Source of the DNA: Ornithodoros turicata
Lineage: Eukaryota; Arthropoda; Arachnida; Ixodida; Argasidae
Assembly (NCBI RefSeq): GCF_037126465.1
Contig: NC_088202.1
Coordinates: forward strand, 78,968,160-79,032,159
Direction of reading: 5' to 3'
DNA: 64,000 nt
Of this stretch, positions 13,375 through 23,259 are shown in pieces; the stretch's first letter is position 1; the number at the start of each line of letters is the position of its first letter. Both the position numbers and the translations under genes were made by a program. The notes under the pieces are model-generated. The model was given only the letters and a program-made list of their open reading frames with translations. It was not told where the DNA came from and searched no databases.

Positions 13375-14105
13375 TTGTATCCATCCCACAGCTCTGTACA
13401 AATTTCACAAATGCCGCCAAGGCAGCATCCCTCTGTTCGGTGCCCAAAGTCCCAACACCTTCACTGTATCGAAGACCCTGCTGTCTAGTCGAGCAAGTGT
13501 AGCTTTCAGTGTAGCTCTTTGAGAGGCATACCTAGTGCAGTGCAGTGCTCACTACCCTCCTATAACCACATGCCCAGGAATCCACTGCAGAGTTACTTTG
13601 TGGCCGGCGACTCTACACTTGTTGCATTCATGAATTATTTGGCGAACTGTTGGTGTCATACAGCCATTTCCCAAGAATAAAAGCATAGCTTGGAGTCCGG
13701 CTTTTGAATCGCTGTATACCACCCACTCGGCAGGTGACTGTTGTGCTACTATGTACTGCATTGCCAGCTGGATGGCTACCAGGGGGGGGGGGGGATATAC
13801 GTTTATTTCGGAAAGGTCAGCCTTGCTCAGCTTGCTATTCCTAAATCAAAATATATCACAAAGATGAAGTAAAAACCTGGCTACCAATTCTGCTGTTGTT
13901 GAAGTTGTTTTGTGCGACAGTCGTGCCATTCCCTCATTCGTGTGCAGTGGAACCACAAAAGCAGATGCTGAGCCTGGTGCCGTCGTCGACCCGTTAGTGA
14001 AAATAGCAATGCTGCTACAGTGACGCTCCATCATAGATAGACAATGTTGTCTCAGCACTGCCGTGGGCAAAGCGGACTTGGGGTGGTGTACTCCAAGCAC
14101 GGAGA
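13375..14105 (-). mobile_element. LINE fragment: decayed RNase H domain and C-terminus
   Basis: On the minus strand the order is IAIFTNGSTT (first catalytic Asp position, here changed to Asn), TTAELVA (catalytic Glu), VVYSDSKAGLQAML (catalytic Asp) and VTLQWIPGHVVIGG (the WxPGHxG motif, in which the following GNExAD is lost). It then continues to a C-terminal AALAAFVKFVQSC near 13400. The domain is interrupted at 13782-13877 by a 96-bp insertion. The lost catalytic Asp, frame breaks and insertion all say this copy is dead. The order of motifs matches the better preserved copy at 57741-58667. Confidence 0.75.
13773..13886. mobile_element. 96-bp insertion with 9-bp direct repeats inside the RNase H region
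   Basis: TGGCTACCA occurs at 13773-13781 and again at 13878-13886. Between them lies a sequence that starts with a G tract and has no counterpart in the RNase H reading frame. Removing it would bring AELVA next to AIQLAMQ, as expected for the domain. This looks like a target-site duplication around a small insertion. The insert has no recognisable ends. Confidence 0.55.
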
Positions 14106-14990
14106 TGCAAAGCCGCGGTAGCTCTAATCGCCCAGTGTTCTTTGGAATCTGTTATTGGAATTTATTAAGTTCTGGACGCTGTCGGTGTGTGATGTTGTGA
14201 TTGTTGCCGCTGCACCGTATCTTTGTTGTTGCTACTGCGCTGTGGTTTATGTTGCACACCTGTTATCGCTTTGTACATAATTGTGCCGATTTTTTTTCAC
14301 CCTATTAAACATACATGCCCCCCCCCCCCCCCCCGAGACTACGTTCTGGTGGGTGGGTGTGTTACGACATGTTTCTGTTCTTTCTATTTCTTTTTTAATT
14401 TTATTTGTTTATTTTTTTAGTTGCAGAATTGGCCGGGTGCCGAATTCAATTTCCTCGTTTTTTTTAAAAATCTACTTGTCAACTTATCTTAGAATCGCAA
14501 TGCTTCACCATGAAGCGAATAATCGTCAGCGCGCTGCATCCTATTCTTCGTGGCAATTCGGACCCGATGATAGCACTTCCACATGATGAACATGTCACTA
14601 GGAGTACTTTGCGTGTGACAGGTGTAACATAGGTCGGACATATTTCAGCCCACTCACCACGAAAGTACTATATGAAGGCTAATTTATTAGGGTGAAACGG
14701 TCGTAAACAATTGTGTCAGGTGTGAACTAGCCGTGAGAAGAGGTTAAGACAGAGGATGATGAACATGGGGCAGCAGGCAATGAACGGTGGAGTTATGTGG
14801 TCGCCAGTAACAGAAATAGTAGCTTCTTTTGCTTCGGTTTGGCTCTAAGCTCTTAAGTTCTGTTTCCCTTTGCGCTCAGTCTCAAAGCGATAAAATCATG
14901 GTTTAAGCTGGTTTTCAGCGGTATCACGGATCATTTTCTCCTATTGGTCCTTGTCTTCAGTCGTCGTTCATAAATGGTCTTGGTGGAACC
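14106..14990. other. Unassigned sequence
   Basis: No gene recognised. A C tract of about 16 lies at 14319-14334 and T-rich stretches flank it. Confidence 0.5.
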
Positions 14991-15099
14991 AGAGCTTTGT
15001 ATGAGTGAATATATGACTGAATTCTTTCATTCAGTCATGTACCAACAGGCTCAACTTTGGACTGTTTTTTGTATGACCTCAAGAACAAGGGACAAGTGT

Positions 15100-15345
15100 A
15101 CTTCGTAACGGGAGAAACAAAAAGATAAATATAACATTTCGAGCGCATAGCTTTTCCCTCGGATCAAAGAGAACAAATTCCTATTATTATATTTTTTTTT
15201 ATGATTCCGTCCGAATGATTTGCCCACTCCGAATGATTCCATCTTTTTTCTAATAAAGAGCTCTACGCTCGAAACGTTATCTCTACCCTCTGTTTCTTCT
15301 CCTGTTTTTTGTTTTTTATTTTTGGTACACCAGTGTCTTGTTCTT
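15100..15345. mobile_element. Penelope-like 3' tail copies in inverted orientation with hammerhead-like remnants
   Basis: The plus strand at 15250-15282 reads CTAATAA, then a GAGC-TCTAC-GCTC stem, then GAAACGTTATC. The minus strand of about 15120-15180 reads GCTATGCGCTCGAAATGTTAT followed by a T-rich TGTTTCTCC. Both share GCTCGAAAYGTTAT and a similar downstream sequence, so they are two diverged copies facing each other. The CTGATGA...GAAAC order is the hammerhead core reported in Penelope-like elements. Here the CTGATGA box carries two changes (CTAATAA), so the motif is probably inactive. No reverse transcriptase is visible nearby. Confidence 0.4.
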
Positions 15346-15448
15346 GTGTTTAGTGTACCCAGAAGCCTATTCGGCAGAGCTTTGTACGCTAGGTAGTGCT
15401 TACATTCTGAATGCACTCTAAGGCTCTGCCACTGTCGGACCTACACTC

Positions 15449-16601
15449 TAAGAAAAAAAAAAGTAGAATTTTCTACCCACCTCGGTAGAGCTGCATTGCA
15501 ACCACATCTCTACTCAAATGAATTTTACCGTTTGGGTAGTACTAGGGTTCGTGGTTTTCGGCATTTTCCGAAAAATGCCGGAAAACACCCCCCGAATGAT
15601 TTTTTTTCAGATTCGGAATATTCCGAAAAAATCCGAATTTCTCGTATCCTGACAGCTGCCATTTCTGGAACCGCAAAGGGAAATCCCCTTGGAATCTCCC
15701 TTTGTCGACTATTTCTCGAGCGTGGCATTATCTTCGGGCTGTGCCCTTGTTTCGTTGTGTGTAAGCGCTTATCGGAGGATGACCTCAGCTCTGTTGATGA
15801 ATCTCGTATGTATCATATAAAGCGCGAGTTTTTCGAATATGCTGCATGCCCTGCCCCTCAGGTGGATATATCTCCTATTCAGTTTTGGACGACCCGTTCC
15901 AGCACATGGCCTTTGTACTGGCTATTGTTGTTTCTATCGCTAATGTTGAGCGCGCGTTCTCTAAGCTGCGTGTTATTAATCGCAAGGAGCGAGCCGCTAT
16001 GACAGATGCGAACATGATGATGTACGCTTGCATCTATTACAACAAGAGGTAGTCTCATTGTTTGCTGGTTTGGCACAGGCAATAAAAGACATTGTTAATG
16101 AAACCATGAATCGATTCACTTCGTTTCGGTTCGTTGTTACTTCTCCCGCAAAATAGGCTCTCCTTCATGCGAAATAAATAGATGCCCGTATTCGGGCATT
16201 TATTTTTTGGGCGGAATATAGATGCCGAAAAAATCCGATTTATAGTCCCCAATATAAATGCCGATAAACACCCCCGAATTGGGTTGAAAATAAATGCCGA
16301 AAACCACAAACTCTAGGTATAACTGCAGAGTAGAATCAAACTACAGAGTAGAAACTGTCGTTCTACCAGCTTGGGTAGTAAATTCTACCCTTTTTTCTTG
16401 GAGAAAGCGTGAGACAGAGGAGCAAGGGAAAGTGACCCCGCCGATTATACCCGCGGAGGAGAAACAAACAGCAGCAGCAGCAACAACAACAAAAACAACA
16501 ACAACCGCGGAGGAGAAGGCGCGCGTGGATTGGCCCGAAATGGTAGAAGTACTGTCGTTCTACCAGCTTGGGTGGGAAATTCTACCTTTTTTTCTTAGAG
16601 T
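15449..16601. mobile_element. Terminal-inverted-repeat element carrying a nested hAT remnant
   Basis: The left end CACTCTAAGAAAAAA followed by GTAGAATTTTCTACCCA (15449 on) is matched in reverse complement by TGGGAAATTCTACC and TTTTTTTCTTAGAGTG (about 16572-16601). An internal copy of the AATTCTACCCTTTTTTCTTGGAGAAAG end occurs near 16380. Between the arms lies an unrelated hAT-like element (15541-16317). Without it the outer element would be only about 375 bp, so it is a MITE-type host. The superfamily is not determined. Confidence 0.55.
15541..16317 (+). mobile_element. hAT-like transposon remnant
   Basis: The ends CTAGGGTTCGTGGTTTTCGGCA (15541 on) and, inverted, CTAGAGTTTGTGGTTTTCGGCA (to 16317) form imperfect terminal repeats. 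Inside, at about 15900-16052 (plus strand), the frame reads AFVLAIVVSIANVERAFSKL followed by a run to YACIYYNKR and a stop. The NVERAFS-L block is the hallmark of the hAT C-terminal dimerisation region. The catalytic part is absent. Flanks GGTAGTAC and GGTATAAC are a possible decayed 8-bp target duplication (6 of 8 match), the length expected for hAT. Confidence 0.65.
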
Positions 16602-17796
16602 GATATAGAATACTGAAATGCGTCAGTTTCAGCCGCTTCTCATATAAGGTGGTATTCGGTAATGTTTTGTGACACAATCGAAAGAAAGCTAAAAAAAAGG
16701 AAGTCTCCCCTGCAGCGGTGCCTTGATTAGCCGCATTTTCAACCTGCAATTGCAGAAAAATGTTGCACCAACGTCGCAAAATGCAGAAACGTAAGATACG
16801 TTGAAGTAGGTTTGCAGCTCTTCGGTAGGACGTTTTATTTTAAGAGACATTAAGATATTCACAAGAAACAGATATTTAAGCTGAAGCAGTAAAGAGAACT
16901 GGACAAGTTGATTGGGCTCTTTTGACGTTCCTTGTCCGTTGTTCCATTTCGGCGCTTACCTATATATTTCTGCATTGTCAGTCTCGTTTCCCCAATGTGA
17001 ACCTTGAAGTTGCTGCTGTGTGTATGATACTCTGCAGCTTTGGTACGATTCAAAGTCGCACTCTGGATCAGACCTGAGTATCACGCCTAGGCCTCCATTT
17101 ATTACATCAGGCCAAAAAGCTTCACGATCACTTTATACAAACGTTATGCCTGAGATATTTCACTTCAGTGCAGTAATAGAGCATGCTGCATGGCTCAGAA
17201 TTGCAGCGTTGCCGATGGATGACGCACTGTAATAGCACCACAGTATATGACATGCATATTGAAGAATGCAACTGAAGCAATAACGGGAACGCATGTACAT
17301 TTTCACAGGCTTGTATGATCGGGAAAGTGTGATGACGAGACTAACGTCGTCCGCTCTGATCATTTGCTCGCGTTCGATGTGCTGGCCGACGGTCCGCACT
17401 TAAATTAGTTCAAATGAGTGCTCCGCTCTAAGTTCCACGGTCAGAACGCTTATACGTAGCACTTTGGTATACTTCTAGAAATTGTCTTGGGGCCCTAATT
17501 ATTGTGTCGGTGGTATGTCGGTGGTATTCAGTATGCCGGCGGTGCGAGTCGAGTGGGCTGTGCAGATAAAAAAAAAAAAGAACGACAGACAGAAAAGAAT
17601 AAAGTTGTTCGTGTTGGTTGGAAATGAATGCTGCATTTTATCTGCGTTCCTTTGACGTTTCGTAAGGCACACAACACATGGAATACCACACTAATTTACG
17701 CAACTTTCGCAATCGGCATCTTTTTTTTGCGAAATTTAGATGACATGAACTATTGGTAACTGCAGGAAATCTACAGGCAGTGGAATTTGCAACGTA
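16602..17796. other. Unassigned sequence
   Basis: No gene or repeat structure that I can support. Short ORFs on both strands lack recognisable motifs. Confidence 0.5.
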
Positions 17797-18541
17797 CACT
17801 CCCGACAAAAGTTAACGGAACACGCGAGCTGTGTACTTTTTCGCCGCTGCTACACCCTATAGCGGCAGGCGGAGGTTGGCGAGTTTGGGCTACTGCGCTG
17901 CTTCGGAGGGGTGAATGAGTCGGACGGACGGACGGACGGACGGATGGATGGATGCTGTGGCTTTCCCTTTGGAGCGGGCGGTAGCTTGCGCCACTTAGCC
18001 TAGAGAATGGCTGTTAGCGACACACTGCGGCTGTTTTGGTATTGCTTCTCTTGAATGCATGTGTCCACGTAGTGGGTTGGATTTCACTGCAGTTATCTCC
18101 AACATCACGTGACTGAAAGATTGTGAATGCTGGCTGCTTGCCGCTATCATTGGGATAGCAAGGATGAGTCGTTGCGGAAACATTGGGTGTATTGCTTTTA
18201 TTGGAAAGCAGCGACGCACTGACAAGCGAAAGAAACAAGAGGTGTCTGCCGAACAATTGAATCGTTACGGCACTTAGTAGTGATCATATTAATATCACAA
18301 GTAACTGGCACTTTATGTATACAATCTTTCAGTCATGTGGTGTTGGACAGCACTGCAGTGAAATCCAACCCACTTCGCGGGCACGTTCAAGAGAAGCAAT
18401 ACCGAAACTGCCGCAGTGTACGGCTAGTCGCACACCCCTTCACTCCTCCGAAGCAATGACCTCGCCCAAACTACCGCTAGGTTATGGCATCGGAGAAGAC
18501 GTACGCAGCTCGCGTGTTCAGCAAACTTATGTCGGGACCTG
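17797..18541. mobile_element. Foldback-type element with long inverted arms and TA target site
   Basis: The left arm (17797 to about 18135) and the right arm (about 18310-18541) are imperfect reverse complements. Shared landmarks are CCCGACAnAAGTT, GAACACGCGAGCTG, GCTTCGGAGG, TATTGCTTCTCTTGAA, GTGGGTTGGATTTCACTGCAGT and GACTGAAAGATTGT. TA flanks both ends, as in Tc1/mariner-type elements. The left arm carries an extra (GGAC)n(GGAT)n run at 17921-17953. No transposase is encoded. Confidence 0.65.
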
Positions 18542-18670
18542 TACGAGTGTCGAAGGGCACTGAATTCATTTATTGTATAGTCCCCCGTAACTTTAGCACC
18601 GTCGTATCCCCGACTTGCAGACGGTGAAGGAAGTTCTATTGGTTTGGCGACAACGACGACAGTTTTTGTC
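18542..18670. other. Short spacer between two elements
   Basis: Nothing recognisable lies between the foldback element and the next terminal repeat. Confidence 0.4.
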
Positions 18671-20170
18671 CAGGGGCGGATTACTGGCCACTTGTCGGTG
18701 CGTAGCGTAGCGTCGTCTCCATAGTAACGCGTGCTGCACGTGACCCGCTTCGTCGTGAGAAGGAAGAAGTGACCTTACTCGCAGCCTGCCACCATCGCCG
18801 GGTGTGTGGCGTTCGTAGCAATTGGGCGAGGAGGTCAGCCGACGCAAAACGCTGCGATGTTCGTCGTTGAAAATGGCGCTTGTGTACGGGTTTCTAGAAG
18901 ACCAAGTAGCCACTTCAGTGCAGTCAACGAGGACATTTCGTGCTCACAAGGATGTCTTCACGTCGTTGTCGGAAGAGCAGTTTGTTTCCTTCTTCCGACT
19001 GTCCAAAGCCTCGTGTATACACATACAGGATGTATATGGAAACATTGACATGACATCGAGTGTTCCCCATATAGGGAATGTTATCTACCCGCATTAGCTG
19101 AGTTCGTGTGTATGTAACCCACCATTGTGAAATTAACCCTGTCTTGCACAAGCATGACATTTCTTTATTTATGAAATATTTGGACACAGCAGTAAAAAAA
19201 ACTAGCAATACTAGCGCTATTCATTTGTATGCCTTTTCTGCAGAAGCTTGTGCGCAAAATATTGTGATATTGGAGCCAGTGCCTGCGGGAATGAGCCAGC
19301 ACATATTTTATTATCCGTATTGTTAGTAACTCTTTCATTGGGCATACTTGGCATATGCGATCAATGCTTCCTGCGGTCCACCGTTGTTGTTCCACGATTC
19401 TCCTTCGTTCTTCAAGGTGTTGGTGGACATTGATGGTGGCACCTGCCTCCTCCTCCGTCGACATCTGCCTCCGCTCCGCACATTTTGAGCTTGGCTGCTT
19501 GTTGTAGCCGGCAACTCTCTGGAAGCCCCAGCAGGCTGTGTAGTCGTGAGCTGTTACCCGAATCACTGCTTAGTTTAGTTGTAGAACTAAAAAGGAGGAC
19601 GAGATCACTCGACAAGCTCAGCAAGCACACCGTAAGTCCACCAAATAACTTTATCCTCGTCAGTATAGCAATCTTCCACGCGCCGTATAGTGCACAGATC
19701 ACCGTCCTCGTCTTGTACGAATGTGATGCTAAAATAAAATACGAAACTAATTCTCAACACATGTGTGGAGTGAAAAGAAAAAGAGACACCTCCGAGCGCC
19801 GAAGGATTCCCTTCGAGCCAGCGACGGCAGCAGACGATACCGCACTGCATTCGCATTGGCTGATTCGTGTATTACGTGCTCATCTAGCGAAGTATGTGCA
19901 AGAAGGTTTCTTTCCACGCGGTAACAAAATTTATATTTGTTAGAGGTAAATACAAAGTAAGTTAATGTCGTCAAATTTAGGCTTTTTGCTTGACAGACTT
20001 GAGTCTGCCACCGAGAGTAGCGTCATTACTCCTCGCGCCGGCGAGGCTCGCCTATCCAGCGGACGACGGTGGCCTTACTGACCACTTCAGATCGTGCGTC
20101 GGCAGCGCGCGCTTTCCCGACGGTGGGCGTTGCCACGTTAGGCCGATGCAATGGCCAGTAATCCGCCCCA
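18671..20170 (+). mobile_element. PIF/Harbinger-like element, internally decayed
   Basis: Ends CAGGGGCGGATTACTGGCCA (18671 on) and its inverted counterpart at 20151-20170 (two mismatches near the tip) define a 1.5 kb element. Near the left end a plus-strand frame starting at about 18873 reads MALVYGFLEDQ, then DVFTSLSEEQFVSFFRLSK, resembling the N-terminus of Harbinger-type nucleases, where a DEEF--RFRLSK segment precedes the DDE core. The catalytic core is not visible, so most of the transposase is lost or lies in decayed frames. A target duplication could not be fixed. Only the N-terminal resemblance and the terminal repeats support the superfamily. Confidence 0.5.
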
Positions 20171-20299
20171 GGTGCACGTGCGCACACTCACGCGCACCAG
20201 CGTACTACTGTTCTTCGTTAAACATGTAACAGTTCCAGTCACTGATCTCGATTGTAAAAGGCTGGATCGCGGATTGGGAGCGCGAGCGTGAAGAAACCA

Positions 20300-20320
20300 G
20301 CCGCCATCTTACTGTACCCA
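20300..20320 (+). promoter_or_regulatory. GCCGCCATCTT motif upstream of the THAP-like ATG
   Basis: CCAGCCGCCATCTTACTG lies about 25-40 bp upstream of the ATG at 20341. GCCGCCATCTT is the YY1/pleiohomeotic-type core often seen near start sites. The inverted copy at the other end of the element carries GCCGCCATGTT. Function here is inferred only from the motif. Confidence 0.3.
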
Positions 20321-20340
20321 CAACAGTCGCCGCAGCGATC

Positions 20341-22500
20341 ATGGCAACTTCTTGCAATTACGGTCGTACCAACCGTACTGGCAAGGTTACAGGGCCTAAA
20401 TTTATACAGGTGAGTCACTCTTCATCAAGGAATAAATAGGCGTCCATTCTGTATATTTAGTTGACCATTATGAAGTGTTTTTTTTGCCCAAAACGAGCAC
20501 TGGATGCAGGTTGCTTGATCGCTCTTCCGACGTTCAATCGAGCACACTTGCATTTTACCCGGCGGCAAATACAGTTTGAGTGCATAATATGCTTGAAAGA
20601 ACATGTTACACTACACAGGTAGTGTTGTCATCAATATATGTGCAAGCACTCGAGCGGTTTTTTACATGCATTGCTAGCATGGTGGTACACGGTGTTCTCT
20701 GCGGAAGCAAGTGCCACATTCATTTCTTTGAATTACCTTCGCGCACATGTTCGGTATTACGTCATAATGAGACGAAGATTGTCACCTTTTTTCATGTATT
20801 GGTATTGTTTTGTGCTTTGGTTTGATTTGTGACAAATAATCCTACGTAACGGTGGTGTGGGCGCGACTTGAATAACGCCTTTGTGTCTGAGCTGTATCGT
20901 CAGCTTGTTACGATAGTAATAATCTGTAGCGTGTCGTGCTATTTGTAGCAGTTTTTAAGGCAAAAGTGGTCTCTCAATACAGGTTTCGTCATGAGGGCTA
21001 CCCAGTGAATAATCTGTGCAGTGTGATACGGCTGGGTGTACAGGTAAGTATCACGTTCCTCGTCCACTGGTTTCTACTTTACAGGAAGGAACAACCTCAG
21101 TGCACGCACTGTGGTTAGCCTCCCTCAGTTTTGCATATTTTCTTACATGTTCACATCAGAAACACACCTTACACTTTAGGCTCCTTCACCCAGCCATATA
21201 ATAATTAGAGATTATAATTCTTTTTAGAAGAGTTCCCCATATTCTTTTTAGAATAGTTTTTAATCTTTTTAATTTTTAGAAGATACAGGGATTGTAAGCC
21301 ATGTTCTAAACTGATGTTTTAACATTCGTCCAATGCATTTATTAAACAACATATTCATTTTTAACTGGTTGCACCCAAACCAATGTTCTGATGTATTATT
21401 TCCTTTGTTGTCGATGCACCATAAAAATTGGAATAATCATCATCAATGCAGGTTACTTCACAGCTGCCTCGACATACTCAAGAAATGGGTGCAGAACCTG
21501 CGTAATGCCCACAAACTTTGACTACCACAGCACCTCCAGAAAGTAAAGGCATATGCGTCACATGGGATTTTTAAAGGCATTCACAGTATATAATATCTTG
21601 TATGAACTGTTGTAGATCTAAGCAGCCTCTACAGTACACTCTCAGAAATTAAAACTTGTCAGGGAACTGTGATGATTGTTTCAGTTAATAGGCATGCACA
21701 TATACGCTATAAGAAGAAAATTATTTATTGTGAATGCACTTCTCTGGCTACTCATGTTGTTTACATCTACTGTTGATCACATTCATTTATCACATATTAT
21801 ATTCTTATATATTATTATTATATCACATATTCGATCACATTAAATTTCAAGTTTAGCATATATGAGAAAATATCAGGAGGGAAGTTGCTATTCATTGCTC
21901 ACTCCAACCTAAAATTGAGTGCTACAAATTTAGAGAGCGTACCTGACCATTGTCATTCCTAAAATATATATTGCCATTGTAGCAAGGTCACAAAACAATC
22001 AATGTTGTCTTTTGCGACCTGTCTGCACGTTCATTGTATCCTGAAACGCATAAGTGCAAGAAATAAATCTTGAACTTGAATAAACTTGATGTTGTATAAA
22101 CTTGACATAAAATGTTGAATAATATAATGAATGATATAAAATATTGAATAAACTTGAACTCGTATATTCTCTTTACTCATCATCAGTGATCTTCATTACA
22201 AAAGCATATCGTGTTAGTCTTTTTTGTTTGCGTTTCACAGACTGGGTACACGAGTGCCAAAATGGCAAAATCACAACTGTTTCAAGCTCCAAATAGTCCT
22301 GTTGCAACTTGAAGACCATATGTGGAGCTGCATTTTTTGGAACATGCTCCACATAACAAGCATGACAAAGTCAGCACTGGATAGCAGGACCCCGTCCCCA
22401 AGCAGCTTTTCTCACGCTGCAGTTCAACAAAAGCATGTGAGTGCTGGAGAAGGACATTCAGTTTGGCACAACCGCGCCTGCAAATAATCAGAACAAATAA
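20341..22500 (+). pseudogene. Putative spliced THAP-like gene inside the 3.0 kb element
   Basis: An ATG at 20341 opens MATSCNYGRTNRTGK and continues to KFIQ, then a donor CAG|GTGAGT at about 20409. The spacing resembles the start of a THAP zinc finger (Cys, then G-C, then NR-GK and a Phe-His), but the second Cys position is Arg and the His is Ile, so zinc binding looks lost. Candidate later exons are 20575-20618 (ACAG/TTTGAG to CACAG/GTAGTG), 20983-21042 (TACAG/GTTTCG to TACAG/GTAAGT) and a last one from 22239 (CACAG/ACTGGG) with a TGA at about 22312 and AATAAA near 22496. These phases join into one frame, but splice signals this short occur by chance. I infer a decayed P-type transposase or THAP gene. 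Confidence 0.3.
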
Positions 22501-23259
22501 AGGAAGAAGCAAACAAACATAGAACGGCTGTACTTAGTTCAAAAAGAGATAAGTCCTGTGTCTCAAGGAGGTGTTACCACTTTCTAAGTAACTTAATTGA
22601 TTAAGCTTACATCACTACCTGATTAACTGTCCTAACGAGTGTGATCTAATTGCGTGAAGTAATTATTTGCGCTGCTTCGGTGTGTCCATATTTGCGAGGC
22701 AAAGCACCGCTGTCGTTTACTAAAAGGCTCTTTCTAAGGCGATGCTTGATATAAATCATACTAAACGCATACACGGCTAAAACAACGGCTGTGATTCTAC
22801 AGAACGATCTCTTTCTGCCATGCGAGTATATCTTTTCCCGGACCGTTCTTTATGGAACAATTTTTGTTCAGAACGCAGTACGGGATATTATATACATGGT
22901 TGTTTCTTATTGAAATATTGGCTGGGAAACCTGCTGTAGTACAATCCCCAGCGCTGCACTGCAGTGACGGTCTAGTTTCGGAATGCAACACATAACGCAA
23001 TTAAGAATCGAACGGCGGGACACCTGTGAAACACTGTTAGGATACATCAGTATACTGGCACCTTACAAAATTGTGTGATGACAAACAACGATCAATGCTA
23101 GCAGCGCAATAAATACTCACAATCTCTGTTGCCTCCCATTGTTTTCTATGGGCACACACAGCACTTTAGGGCCCACCAACATGGCGGCCCGAAGGCACGC
23201 CTCTCCCCCACGAGCCCCTCTCCCATGCCCGATCCAGCCTTTATACATAGAGATCAGTG

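Larger units (their letters stand above)
20240..23259 (+). mobile_element. 3.0 kb DNA element with 7-8 bp target duplication; candidate P-superfamily
   Basis: The left end CACTGATCTCGATTGTAA with AAGGCTGGATCG is matched in inverted form by GAGATCAGTG and CGATCCAGCCTTTATACATA at 23231-23259. Both inverted copies continue into a CCATCTT/CCATGTT motif. The flanks GTTCCAGT and ATTCCAGT form a 7 of 8 bp target duplication. An 8-bp duplication plus a THAP-like first exon just inside the left terminus suggests the P superfamily. hAT would also give 8 bp. The interior is AT-rich with no clear catalytic domain, so it is probably non-autonomous. Confidence 0.5.
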
